Assembly (NCBI RefSeq): GCF_903645295.1
Contig: NZ_CAHJXM010000002.1
Span: 906,001 to 970,000, forward strand
Length of the DNA: 64,000 nucleotides
From: Bacillus sp. Marseille-Q1617
Lineage (GTDB): Bacteria > Bacillota > Bacilli > Bacillales > Bacillaceae_B
Direction of reading: 5' to 3'
The notes beneath the pieces are model-generated. The model searched no databases. It saw only the letters and a program-made list of their open reading frames with translations, and was not told the origin of the DNA. Below, one piece after another: positions 9,350 through 17,445 of this stretch. The translations under genes and the position numbers were made by a program. The stretch's first letter is position 1. Each line of letters begins with the position of its first letter.

Positions 9350-9625
9350 GTGAAATTGAAAAGAAAAACAGTGGCATTTACAACCATACTATTCACATTT
9401 ATTGGATTGGGGTGGCTGGTTGAGTCCCAGGACCGGTTTAACCGGGGGATCATCGAAACAGATGACCCGGCAACAGCTAATCTGCAGTCTGTCCAATACG
9501 AAGGCACAGAAGAAATAGAGGAAGTGCCGGCGAACAATCAAAGGATCCGGCAGCCGTTTAGATCGAGAGAGTACATCCGTATAGTGCCGAACGGAATGTC
9601 CCATACTGATGAAGCATTCGACTGA
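9350..9625 (+). CDS. small membrane-anchored or secreted protein, unknown
   Basis: A protein of about 91 residues. A Lys/Arg head and hydrophobic stretch (TVAFTTILFTFIGLGWLV) form a signal or anchor, followed by an acidic and then basic soluble part (EGTEEIEEVPANNQRIRQPFRSRE). No family was recognised. GTG 9350, with AAGG about five bases upstream, is taken as the start; TTG 9356 is an alternative. A hairpin terminator begins at the stop codon. The gene is divergent from mrpA. Confidence 0.6.
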   Translation: MKLKRKTVAFTTILFTFIGLGWLVESQDRFNRGIIETDDPATANLQSVQYEGTEEIEEVPANNQRIRQPFRSREYIRIVPNGMSHTDEAFD

Positions 9626-9670
9626 CTGTCTTTTTCATGTCCGCATGGGGGAGGCAGTCATTTTTTCTTT
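9623..9670 (+). terminator. intrinsic terminator
   Basis: TGACTG pairs with CAGTCA, with an inner CATG/CATG stem, and is followed by six Ts. It starts at the stop codon of the preceding small gene. Confidence 0.8.
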
Positions 9671-9815
9671 TTACGAGCGATTCCGTGTGATTTTCACCTA
9701 TCGTGACAGCACGACAAAATGCCCATGATTTTCTTATCAATACCCTTTTCAAGACTCCCATAAACGATTATGATGTAAGTGCTGTATGGAATAATCATTA
9801 TAGGAGAGTTATCAA

Positions 9816-10391
9816 TTGAAGAATACATATTTAACAAGCTATCTGCCTCTGTTTGCCATCCTTTTATTCAGCTTGACCTTCTCGGTCTACGGAGTGGAAG
9901 TATTTGTGGACCTTTTCAAGAAAATCGGCGTCTATCCCGGGATGCGTGAATTTCTATCGGATATTCAACTGAAATTTGTGTTATTAATCCTGCTGATGAT
10001 CGTCTTCTTCATGGTATTTGCAGCCCTGAAGCTCATTGCTGAAACTATCAACGGTGTCTCCATGCTATTCTTTTCAAAAGATTCCGAAGGCCAATTATAT
10101 AACCGGGTCAGGTCCGGCTCCATGATCTATTTCATCGGCGGTCTCGTGTCCGTCGTCAGCCTCAAATCCTTCCTGGGGGTGGTTGCTATTTTCGCCGTCA
10201 CTTCGGTCATATATTTTGTTTACTTTGTTTATAAAATAAGCGTCACAGTATCAAAAGCAGGGATCATAGGGGTCATCAGCCTGCAATTATTTACTTGGTC
10301 ATCCCTTTTTATGACGATCTTTTTTGTGATTTTAAAATTGTATAACGGTGTCATGGCGAGTTTGCCGATCATGTCGAAGGTGAAGCTGTGA
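9816..10391 (+). CDS. yufK: YufK-family membrane protein (DUF5366)
   Basis: A 191-residue protein with four or five membrane helices (about residues 7-27, 50-75, 105-135, 150-172). I recognise it as YufK mainly by topology, size and position: in B. subtilis yufK lies between pbpD and the mrp region, as here. No catalytic motif is visible and the function is unknown. The start is TTG with TAGGAGAG seven bases upstream. Confidence 0.75.
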   Translation: MKNTYLTSYLPLFAILLFSLTFSVYGVEVFVDLFKKIGVYPGMREFLSDIQLKFVLLILLMIVFFMVFAALKLIAETINGVSMLFFSKDSEGQLYNRVRSGSMIYFIGGLVSVVSLKSFLGVVAIFAVTSVIYFVYFVYKISVTVSKAGIIGVISLQLFTWSSLFMTIFFVILKLYNGVMASLPIMSKVKL

Positions 10392-10401
10392 CTGTTCTTT
10401 G

Positions 10402-10438
10402 AGGAGTATGAAACGGTTGTTTTGTACTCTTTTTTTAT
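10402..10438 (+). terminator. intrinsic terminator of yufK
   Basis: An 11-bp stem (GAGTATGAAAC with GTTTTGTACTC, two G-U pairs) and GGTT loop is followed by seven Ts. Confidence 0.8.
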
Positions 10439-10489
10439 AGGATGGAAAAAAGCAGGGCGTTGTGAATGGTGTATAAGGATAATCGACAG

Positions 10490-10572
10490 TTCGAGCAAAA
10501 ATTTCGGTTTTCGAGCATAAGTGGAGGGGCTTCGAGCAAAAACTTGGGATTTTCGAGCATATATAGTTGATT
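10490..10572. repeat. array of 20-21-bp-period repeats, core TTCGAGCA
   Basis: TTCGAGCA begins at 10490, 10510, 10531 and 10552 (spacings 20, 21, 21). The units alternate: 1 and 3 continue AAAAA, 2 and 4 continue TA. The array fills the gap between the convergent ends of yufK and pbpD, between their two terminators. Confidence 0.75.
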
Positions 10573-10641
10573 TGGCGGGATGCATCGTTTTGTCAGTTCA
10601 GTAAAATCGCATGACATCCCCAATTTGTCTGTCCTTAAGAA

Positions 10642-10676
10642 AAATAACGCCCGGAGATGGTCTCCGGGCGTTATTT
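10642..10676 (-). terminator. intrinsic terminator of yuxJ-pbpD
   Basis: AATAACGCCCGGAGA and TCTCCGGGCGTTATT form a perfect 15-bp stem with a 3-base loop. It overlaps the pbpD stop codon. Confidence 0.85.
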
Positions 10677-12521
10677 CATGATTTTCTGCCATATTTTATG
10701 ACTCGGCCGCAGCCTTTCGATCCTGCTCATGTTCTGAGGGATGTCGTGGCCGACCCAGACACCCGTCGTGTACTCATTCGTCAACCCCATTACCCAGTAA
10801 TCATGATAATTGTTGGTGGTTCCTGTTTTTATTCCAACATAGGGCTTTGATACATAAGCGGCTTTCCCTGTACCGTTCTCAGCAGCATTCGCGAGCATCT
10901 GCCTCATTTTTGCCGTGGTATCTTGAGACCATATTTTCTTTGGCTTATCCTTCCATTCGTAAAGGACTTTTCCATTTCCGTCTTTCACGTTCACGATGGC
11001 ATGGCTTTTATAATAGCTGCCGTCGATGAAGGATGTGTAGGCATTTGTCATCTCGAGCGGGCTGAAGCCGTAGGTGAACCCGCCGATCGATGCTGCGTAT
11101 GTGTGATCATCTGCTGTCAAGCGCTCGAAGGAAAAGGATGAAAGCTTGTTGAATGCTTCTTCCACCCCGACTTTCTCCATCAACCGGAGAGCGGGGGTGT
11201 TGTACGATTGAGCCAGCGACTGGTTCAGCGTGACCGTCCCCGGCTGGACGCCTCCGTAGTTGATCGGGCAATAATTACCTATACAGTAATTATTGGCGTT
11301 CACTTTTTCATGAATGGATGCTTTGAATATGTCAAGATACGGCGCATATACAAGCAGCGGCTTGATGGAGGAACCAGGCTGCCTGTAGGCTTGGAAAGCA
11401 TGGTTGAAATTATATTTTTGATAATCTTTCCCTCCGGTCAGTGCAGCGATTCTTCTTGTTTCATTATTGATGGTGACTGATGCGCCCTGCAGTTTTTCAC
11501 CATGGAGCCCGGTGTTCAAAGCTTCTGCGCTTTTTTGCTGCAGGGCTGGATCAAGGGCAGTCTGAATTCTGACGCCAGAAGCAATCACGCTTTCAAACCG
11601 GTTATCCAGCTTGTTGATGATCTGCTCCTTTTCCTGTGGTGAAGAGGCATTTTCAAGCTGTACCTTGTAGCCTTCGTGCAATGAAATCAGCTCTCTTAAT
11701 TCCTCTTCCACATAGAAGGCATAATCAGGATACCGATCGATTTTCTTGCGGATATTCAACTTTATCGGAACTTTCTTCAGCTTGTCCGCTTCTTCTTTTG
11801 CAAGCTTTTCAGTGTTAACGAGAATGTCAAGCAGACGTTCCTGGCGAACTTTGGTCTGATCGAAATGGTCGACAGGATCATACTTGCCCGGATTATTCGG
11901 GATCGAGGCTATGAACGCCATCTCTGCTTTGTTCAATTCCGAAACACTTTTTTGAAAATAATATTGTGACGCTGTTTCGATTCCATACACACCGTTGCTG
12001 AAATAAATGACATTGAGATAAAGCTCCAGTATTTCATTTTTGGAAAGGGAACGTTCAATCTCATGTGCATAGAAGAGCTCGGTCAATTTTCGGTTGTACG
12101 TTTTTTCCTGGCCTAAATAAAGATTTCGGGCGAGTTGCTGGGTAATGGTGCTGCCGCCCTGCTGTATATGTGTGAACACCAAGTTTTTTACAACTGCCCT
12201 TAATATGGCGCCGGCATCAAATCCCACATGTTCATAAAAATGCTGATCTTCTGAAGCGACCAGGATATCTTTTACGAATGGGGGGATTTTTTCATCTTCT
12301 ACATATAATCGAAAGGGACGATTGACCTCTGAAAATACGTCCCCGTTTTTGTCCAGCAGTAAACTGGTCTTGTTAAGGTTCAACTGGTCTGTATTCACCG
12401 TGGTTTCGAGCTCATCCTGAAATCCCTGGACTTTGTCGACTTCTTCTGTCGTGAAGAACAGCGTGGTAAAAAACAAAGCCATAAAGCAAATCACTGTCAG
12501 AAATCCTGCAAACACTCTCAT
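10671..12521 (-). CDS. pbpD: class A penicillin-binding protein PBP4
   Basis: A 616-residue bifunctional peptidoglycan synthase. A signal anchor spans residues 5-25. The GT51 glycosyltransferase domain follows, with EDQHFYEHVGFD (Glu91) and QGGSTITQQLARNLYL at 121-136. The transpeptidase domain has all three motifs: S384-S-I-K387, S439-Y-N441 and K565-T-G567. It polymerises lipid II and cross-links glycan strands outside the membrane. The length agrees with B. subtilis PBP4 (PbpD), and the neighbour yuxJ is the same. It is second in a two-gene unit, 17 bases after yuxJ. Confidence 0.92.
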   Translation of the reverse strand: MRVFAGFLTVICFMALFFTTLFFTTEEVDKVQGFQDELETTVNTDQLNLNKTSLLLDKNGDVFSEVNRPFRLYVEDEKIPPFVKDILVASEDQHFYEHVGFDAGAILRAVVKNLVFTHIQQGGSTITQQLARNLYLGQEKTYNRKLTELFYAHEIERSLSKNEILELYLNVIYFSNGVYGIETASQYYFQKSVSELNKAEMAFIASIPNNPGKYDPVDHFDQTKVRQERLLDILVNTEKLAKEEADKLKKVPIKLNIRKKIDRYPDYAFYVEEELRELISLHEGYKVQLENASSPQEKEQIINKLDNRFESVIASGVRIQTALDPALQQKSAEALNTGLHGEKLQGASVTINNETRRIAALTGGKDYQKYNFNHAFQAYRQPGSSIKPLLVYAPYLDIFKASIHEKVNANNYCIGNYCPINYGGVQPGTVTLNQSLAQSYNTPALRLMEKVGVEEAFNKLSSFSFERLTADDHTYAASIGGFTYGFSPLEMTNAYTSFIDGSYYKSHAIVNVKDGNGKVLYEWKDKPKKIWSQDTTAKMRQMLANAAENGTGKAAYVSKPYVGIKTGTTNNYHDYWVMGLTNEYTTGVWVGHDIPQNMSRIERLRPSHKIWQKIMK

Positions 12522-12538
12522 ATTTCCACTCTACTTTT

Positions 12539-13762
12539 CTAGTAATCTTGTTTCACGTGACCGTCAACTTCAGAATGTCGTATACTCCACCATAATAATC
12601 CAAATGCCCCCAAGAATAAAGCACCTGTTACATAAAAAACGGAAGAAATGCCAATATATCCTGATATTGTCCCTCCGAATACGGGTCCAATCACGTTTCC
12701 AAGAAAACGAAAACTCTGGTTGTAGCCCAATACTTCACCCTGCATGCTGAGCGGCGCTTCCTGACGAATATAAGCTGTCACGCAGGGAATCATCCCCCCG
12801 ATGGCAATACCGAATAAGAACCGGAGAAGTACAAGCTGCCAGAGCTCTGTAACAAGAGCTTGCGGCACGATAAGGATGGAAGCAAGCACCAGCAGGATGG
12901 AAAGGACCTTCTCATATCCGATTTCATCGCCAAGCTTTCCCCACTGCCGGGTAGCGATGAAATTCCCGAATCCTGTAGCCGAAAAGGCAAGGCCGGCTAA
13001 AAAGGCAAGGTTAGCGGATGAAGTAAGTTCATCTACATAAAGTGCCAGAAGCGGCTGAATGCTGAAGTTCGCGACTTGAATGATCAAGGAGAGAACAATC
13101 ACCGTCACAAGGAGCTTGTGACTGAATATGTGCTGAAGCACCTGCTTGCTTGAATATTTGTTTTGCTTATTCCTCTGTTCCTTATTCCGCTGCTCGTTTA
13201 TTCCGAACAGAACCACTGTCGCAGCGACCGCAATGGAAATCGCCGTGAAGATAAAGGTATAAGAAAAACCAACATTATCAGCAAGAATCCCGCCGATGAC
13301 AGGTCCGAACAAACCTCCGGACACGGTCCCCATCTGCAGGGTACCCAATATTTTCCCTGCTTCCTTTTTAGAGGTCTGGGAAGAGATAAGCGCCATTGAC
13401 GTAGGGATAAAACCGGTCACAGCCCCCATCAACAGCCTCAGGATAAACATCCCCTGGACGGACTCCATGAATCCCATAAAGAAAATGGAGGTGGCAATCC
13501 CATAACCTGTGATCAACAGAATGGGCTTGTAGCCATAGCGGTCACCAAATCTTCCCCATAAAGGAGAGATGAAGAACGCAGTCAGAAATGTGATCCCGAA
13601 AACAAAACCGGACCAGCGCTGCACATATTCAGCGCTATATTCACCGAACGTCTCTATATATAGAGATAAGAACGGCAGGACCATAGTGGCGCTGGCAGCC
13701 ACTAAAAAATTCGCCATGACCATAATGACAAGATTTCTTTTTTCTATTGAAATGATAAACAC
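12539..13762 (-). CDS. yuxJ: MFS transporter YuxJ
   Basis: A 407-residue 12-helix major facilitator protein. The first MFS loop motif is visible in SPLWGRFGDRYGYKPIL and a second copy in RQWGKLGDEIGYEKVL. The middle loop (NEQRNKEQRNKQNKYSSK) is charged. It belongs to the multidrug-efflux-like branch; the substrate is unknown. Its position upstream of pbpD matches B. subtilis. The start is uncertain. GTG at the 5' end is used here, but AAGGTG lies at a better distance from an in-frame ATT three codons later, and there is no nearby ATG with a good ribosome site. Confidence 0.85.
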   Translation of the reverse strand: MFIISIEKRNLVIMVMANFLVAASATMVLPFLSLYIETFGEYSAEYVQRWSGFVFGITFLTAFFISPLWGRFGDRYGYKPILLITGYGIATSIFFMGFMESVQGMFILRLLMGAVTGFIPTSMALISSQTSKKEAGKILGTLQMGTVSGGLFGPVIGGILADNVGFSYTFIFTAISIAVAATVVLFGINEQRNKEQRNKQNKYSSKQVLQHIFSHKLLVTVIVLSLIIQVANFSIQPLLALYVDELTSSANLAFLAGLAFSATGFGNFIATRQWGKLGDEIGYEKVLSILLVLASILIVPQALVTELWQLVLLRFLFGIAIGGMIPCVTAYIRQEAPLSMQGEVLGYNQSFRFLGNVIGPVFGGTISGYIGISSVFYVTGALFLGAFGLLWWSIRHSEVDGHVKQDY

Positions 13763-14030
13763 CTTCTCATAAACTATTTATTTCGGTTTCCTAAATATCT
13801 ATTGTATTAAAGATTTCTTACAGAGTCCACTGAGTAAGAAGTTTTTCAGGATGTTGAAAAGGATTTAGTCATATTTTTCAGGTTGAACATGATATAATAT
13901 AAGAATAAGAATTATGTAATCTCACCGAAATGCGAATAAGCTTGTGAGTGAACATAAACTCGTACGTATTCAAAATAGTATCTTAATAGAATGAAAATTG
14001 GGGTCTGTACAAGATTGAGGAGGGAGTTAC

Positions 14031-14651
14031 GTGGTAAATGCAAAGCAGCTTGTGTTCATTGACTTTGAGTTTTCAATGCCGGAACGACATAGAGTCCCCA
14101 AAGGTTTTTTCCCTGAAATAATCGAAGCAGGTGTGGTGGTGGTTCAGAATGGGCAAGTGACAGATACGTTTTCTACTTATGTAAAACCTTCTGCCTTTCC
14201 CAGACTAACCAATCGCTGCAAACGATTTTTATCGATCACACAAGATAAAGTAGACGGAGGAATCTCCTTCCAGACCCTCATCGATTATTTCAACCAATTG
14301 AATTCAAATGGTATTGAAAAAGTTGTCACATGGGGCAACATGGACATGAAAGTGTTGAGGGATAACTGTACCCAGTCAGGAATGGCCTTTCCTTTTCAAG
14401 CTCAATTTTTCGATTTATCGATGGAATACAAACGATTTTTCGGAGATCAAAATCAAACCGGCTTATGGAAAGCCGTCCAGGAATATGGAAGGGAAGGGGT
14501 CGGAAAGCATCACAAAGCACTGGATGATGCACTGACGACTCATCACATATATAATCTCGTGGAAAAAGATAAAAAGTATCTCGACAAAGCCGAACCAACC
14601 ACCATCGGCGACCGGATTGATTTAAGCAAGTTTTATAACCAGCTGGCTTGA
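14031..14651 (+). CDS. kapD: 3'-5' exonuclease-fold KapD, inhibitor of the KinA sporulation pathway
   Basis: A 206-residue DnaQ-like exonuclease domain. Exo I is FIDFEFSM (D and E), Exo II is TWGNMDMKVL with its Asp, and Exo III is HHKALDDALTT, giving an intact DEDDh set. B. subtilis KapD inhibits the KinA route into the sporulation phosphorelay; its nucleic-acid target is not known to me. The start is GTG with GGAGGGAG seven bases upstream. TATAAT at 13893 is a possible promoter -10. It is convergent with kapB, sharing a terminator. Confidence 0.9.
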   Translation: MVNAKQLVFIDFEFSMPERHRVPKGFFPEIIEAGVVVVQNGQVTDTFSTYVKPSAFPRLTNRCKRFLSITQDKVDGGISFQTLIDYFNQLNSNGIEKVVTWGNMDMKVLRDNCTQSGMAFPFQAQFFDLSMEYKRFFGDQNQTGLWKAVQEYGREGVGKHHKALDDALTTHHIYNLVEKDKKYLDKAEPTTIGDRIDLSKFYNQLA

Positions 14652-14666
14652 GATCATCTAAATATT

Positions 14667-14700
14667 TTAAAAAACGTGCCTATGACCGGCACGTTTTTTA
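14667..14700. terminator. bidirectional terminator between kapD and kapB
   Basis: AAAAAACGTGCC pairs with GGCACGTTTTTT around a 7-base loop. Confidence 0.9.
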
Positions 14701-14724
14701 GTTATCGTTGGATAATAGGCAAAT

Positions 14725-15129
14725 TTAGTCTTCAAACGTCAGCCCATACATGAGCTCATACTCCCGCTGTACTCCGCGGAGAGCTTCCAGACTTTTAATG
14801 GCATGCGAAGATCCGTCTGCTTCCGATTGTTTTTTCAAATCGCCGAAAGCAGTGAGAAGTGTGTCATTGTATTCTGGTATGTCTCCTTCATAAGGCTTCA
14901 CCATCTTTTCAGGCATGTTGGCCTGCTCACGAAATGCCAGTGCCTTTCTTTCGTGGAATAATGGAACATCCACTTCGGCAGGGTTATGTAAATCACCTTG
15001 CCGAGGGTGCTTAAGAACAGCAAGGATCCTTACCACGTAAGCACCTGGACGTTCTCCTGTGACCTCTCCGATGTATTTTCCCGTTTTATAAAAAGCTGTG
15101 ACTTTATCCCCTATTTGAAAATTTTGCAA
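14725..15129 (-). CDS. kapB: sporulation phosphorelay protein KapB
   Basis: A 134-residue soluble SH3-like protein. FQIGDKVTAFYKTGKYIGEV, VLKHPRQGDLHNPAEVDVP and LFHERKALAFREQANMP match B. subtilis KapB closely. There KapB is needed for the KinB-dependent route into sporulation. The start is TTG ending at 15129, because GAGGAGGGG sits about 5 bases upstream and the B. subtilis protein also starts close to this point. A longer frame to 15174 has no support. No kinB is adjacent; a cyclophilin gene stands on the other side. Confidence 0.9.
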   Translation of the reverse strand: MQNFQIGDKVTAFYKTGKYIGEVTGERPGAYVVRILAVLKHPRQGDLHNPAEVDVPLFHERKALAFREQANMPEKMVKPYEGDIPEYNDTLLTAFGDLKKQSEADGSSHAIKSLEALRGVQREYELMYGLTFED

Positions 15130-15226
15130 AATTACCCCTCCTCTTAAGTGTTCAAGTCTATTATAATGGAACACAAAGTGATCTTAATAAAGCTTACTAA
15201 TAAAAGTAACATGCGGAGGTACATAT

Positions 15227-15967
15227 ATGAAGAGATTGGTACTATTATCCTTGTGTCTGATAGGTTTAATTCTTGCCGGATGTGGACAAACAGAGAAGGA
15301 TAACAGCAGTGAAGAAAAACCTGCTGAAACAGAAGAAAACAAAACAACTGATGCAGAATCTGGAGGAGATGACAAGATGACTTACCCGCAGCTGACTACG
15401 GACGTAGCAGAAAATGAAAAAGTAGTAGAAATGAAAACTTCAATGGGCACCATTAAAATAAAATTATTCCCTGAGCAGGCACCAAAAACAGTTGAAAACT
15501 TTATCACTCACAGTGAAAACGGCTACTATGACGGATTGAAATTCCACCGTGTGATCAAAGATTTCATGATCCAGGGCGGAGACCCGAATGGAAACGGAAC
15601 AGGCGGCGAAAGTATCTGGGGAGAATCCTTTGAAGACGAATTCTCCAAACAGCTTTTCAACATCCGCGGAGCACTTTCAATGGCTAACGCAGGCCCTGAT
15701 ACGAATGGAAGCCAATTCTTCATCGTTCAGAACAGTGAAATGAACCCTGGTTTCGAGGAGAAAATGAAAGAAGCAGGATTCCCGCAGGAAATCATTGACG
15801 CTTATATGGAACGGGGAGGAACTCCACATCTTGACTTCAAGCACACTGTATTCGGCCAGGTAATCGAAGGAATGGATGTCGTGGATAAAATCGCGGATGT
15901 GGAAGTGGGGCAGAATGACGCTCCGAAAGAAGATGTGACCATTGAAAAGATCACAGTTGTGAAGTAA
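15227..15967 (+). CDS. lipoprotein cyclophilin-type peptidyl-prolyl isomerase
   Basis: A 246-residue protein. Residues 1-19 are a lipoprotein signal peptide ending in the lipobox LILAGC, so the mature protein is tethered outside the membrane. An acidic linker ([20 protein letters not shown]) follows. Residues about 65-245 are a cyclophilin domain with [15 protein letters not shown] (catalytic Arg), NGSQFFI and [17 protein letters not shown]. It probably catalyses prolyl isomerisation in secreted or membrane proteins. This differs from cytosolic B. subtilis PpiB, which lacks a lipobox. GGAGG lies seven bases before the ATG. Confidence 0.92.
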   Translation: MKRLVLLSLCLIGLILAGCGQTEKDNSSEEKPAETEENKTTDAESGGDDKMTYPQLTTDVAENEKVVEMKTSMGTIKIKLFPEQAPKTVENFITHSENGYYDGLKFHRVIKDFMIQGGDPNGNGTGGESIWGESFEDEFSKQLFNIRGALSMANAGPDTNGSQFFIVQNSEMNPGFEEKMKEAGFPQEIIDAYMERGGTPHLDFKHTVFGQVIEGMDVVDKIADVEVGQNDAPKEDVTIEKITVVK

Positions 15968-15986
15968 CGGAAAGAAGGATGCATTC

Positions 15987-16028
15987 CATATCGGGTGCAG
16001 TGAATATCGTGTATCGCGCCCCGATATG
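15987..16028. other. inverted repeat, 9-bp arms
   Basis: CATATCGGG at 15987 and CCCGATATG at 16020 are perfect complements separated by 24 bases. No U tract follows, so it is not a classical terminator. It lies just after the cyclophilin gene and before a real terminator. The rest of the 15968-16369 gap shows only that terminator and an extended -10. Confidence 0.5.
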
Positions 16029-16057
16029 TGTGGGTTCATTTTATAAACATTTCAACG

Positions 16058-16095
16058 AAAAGGACCTTGATGCTTCAGCTGAAAGGTTCTTTTCT
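16058..16095 (+). terminator. intrinsic terminator of the cyclophilin gene
   Basis: AAAAGGACCTT pairs with AAGGTTCTTTT (one G-U) with an inner CTTCAGCTGAA palindrome. Confidence 0.8.
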
Positions 16096-16323
16096 ATTAG
16101 ATCAAAATCAGCTTTTAGAAGCACAGCAAGCTTGACCAGATGATTACGACGGGTATTTGATGATGAAGCTTGTCACTATTTCCTCGGAAATTGTCGGAAT
16201 GTGAGGTTCTGGGGAAGCTGCCCTCGTTCCGATTTAAACCGGAGAAGGTATGCTTTCAACTTTAACGTGTTCATAGAATCGTTAAATAATTTCGGCGGGG
16301 AAATGGTTTCTCCATTTTTATCT

Positions 16324-16332
16324 TGGTATAAT
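16324..16332 (+). promoter_or_regulatory. extended -10 promoter element
   Basis: TGGTATAAT is an extended -10 box. The -35 position (TGGTTT, 17 bases upstream) is weak. It lies 38 bases before the start of the following small membrane protein. Confidence 0.5.
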
Positions 16333-16369
16333 GGGGAAAGAGTTTGTTGTGAAAGGAAAGGGGCTAATT

Positions 16370-16573
16370 ATGCTTTCTTCATTTGTATTAAATTTGTTTT
16401 TATACTTTCCGGAAGACAAGACAGAGTACATTCCAGCCGCGATTTGGATGGTCATCTTTTTTGTATTGACGATCTTGACGTTCCGTTTGATAAAAAAGGT
16501 ATCCAAGAAGGAAGAACTTAAAACGAAAGCGATCGAGGAAGAAGTAATGAAGCGGAATCGAGAAACTGAATGA
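16370..16573 (+). CDS. small single-pass membrane protein, unknown
   Basis: A 67-residue protein with one clear membrane helix (about residues 18-38, YIPAAIWMVIFFVLTILTF) and a charged C-terminal tail (KKVSKKEELKTKAIEEEVMKR). No family recognised. ATG 16370 is chosen because AAAGGAAAGGGG ends six bases upstream. A longer in-frame reading begins within the promoter -10 region. Confidence 0.7.
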   Translation: MLSSFVLNLFLYFPEDKTEYIPAAIWMVIFFVLTILTFRLIKKVSKKEELKTKAIEEEVMKRNRETE

Positions 16574-16583
16574 CTGTTATGTG

Positions 16584-16616
16584 AGCACGCCAGTATGTGT
16601 TATGGCGTGCTTTTTT
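16584..16616 (+). terminator. intrinsic terminator
   Basis: AGCACGCCA and TGGCGTGCT form a perfect 9-bp stem, followed by six Ts. Confidence 0.88.
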
Positions 16617-16649
16617 ATGAGAAAAGTTGTTCCGTGAGAATAGATGGGT

Positions 16650-16795
16650 GTCGATATTTGTAGAATTGTCGGTAAGTTGCTGTTTTAGGTTGATAAAAAG
16701 AAAAAAACGTTGATATAGTCAAATTTTTGTTGATAAACACCAAAAAACTTTGATAAATAATAATTTCCGTTGATAACCGCAAATCTTCATCGATT
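16650..16795. repeat. array of 20-bp-period repeats, core GTTGATA
   Basis: GTTGATA, or TTTGATA once, starts at 16689, 16709, 16729, 16749 and 16769, exactly 20 bp apart. Weaker copies flank it: GTCGATA at 16650, GTCGGTA at 16668 and ATCGATT at 16789. The 13 bases after the core alternate between A-rich (units 1, 3) and T-rich (units 2, 4). It lies between a terminator and the sodC-like gene and has no open frame that looks real. Confidence 0.8.
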
Positions 16796-16904
16796 CTCCT
16801 CCACCCCCAGACCCCAGTACGCTCGTTTTTTCGCTTCCGTAAGAATACTTTCCCCCTATCTCGTCAAAAATGGAGTAGAGTATGTACATTTGGAGGAATT
16901 ATAG

Positions 16905-17441
16905 ATGAAAAACAACAAGTTACTTTACATAGTTTTGCCGGCGATCCTGCTTGGGGCGTGCGCCATTGAAAACCCAAAGAAGACGGAAGTCGATATGAAA
17001 AATGATACGGGCGATTCGCTGGGAAAGGTGATCCTTCAGGAGAAGTCGGATGGAATAGAGGTCGATCTGAACCTTGAAGGACTGCCGCCCGGGGAACACG
17101 GCATTCATTTTCATGAAAAAGGGACGTGTGAACGCCCTGACTTCGTGTCTGCGGGCAATCATTTTAATCCGGATGATAAAAAGCACGGACTTATGCATCC
17201 TGAAGGAGCCCATGCCGGCGATCTGCCGAATATCATTGTTAAAGATGACGGGTCTGTAAAGGTGAAGTTGATGGCACCTCTTGTGACGCTGACGAAAGGG
17301 AAGACTTCCTTGTTTACAAAAGAAGGGACCTCCCTGATCATTACCGAAAACAAAGATGATGGCATGACGCAGCCGGCAGGAGATTCGGGAGCGAGAGTCG
17401 CCTGTGGTGAGATTGCCAAAGAAAAAGAGAAGAAAAAGTAA
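16905..17441 (+). CDS. SodC-like (Cu/Zn superoxide dismutase fold) lipoprotein with a missing copper ligand
   Basis: A 178-residue lipoprotein: the lipobox LLGAC puts the lipid on Cys19. The rest is a Cu/Zn-SOD fold. Cu ligands H68 and H70 are present in GIHFHEKGTC. The bridging His is H86 in GNHFNP. Zn ligands are H94, H103 and D106 in HPEGAHAGDLPN. The disulfide cysteines are C75 and C167. The fourth copper His, expected in the LVVHEKADD-like strand, is replaced: the sequence reads LIITENKDD, with Thr147 at that place. B. subtilis YojM is a known SOD-like protein lacking copper ligands. Dismutase activity is therefore doubtful; a copper-binding or structural role is possible. Confidence 0.88.
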   Translation: MKNNKLLYIVLPAILLGACAIENPKKTEVDMKNDTGDSLGKVILQEKSDGIEVDLNLEGLPPGEHGIHFHEKGTCERPDFVSAGNHFNPDDKKHGLMHPEGAHAGDLPNIIVKDDGSVKVKLMAPLVTLTKGKTSLFTKEGTSLIITENKDDGMTQPAGDSGARVACGEIAKEKEKKK

Positions 17442-17445
17442 AAGA

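Noticed and set aside
10229..10692. Two minus-strand frames with repeating ARK/LLE peptides
   Set aside because: They are translations of the TTCGAGCA array and of yufK's 3' end; the repeat in the peptide comes from the DNA repeat.
16201..16521. 106-codon plus-strand frame covering the promoter and small membrane gene
   Set aside because: Reads in the wrong frame across the extended -10 and the better-supported gene at 16370.
16650..16795. CRISPR array at the GTTGATA repeats
   Set aside because: Constant part is only 7 bases, total unit 20 bases, no cas genes; far too short for repeat plus spacer.
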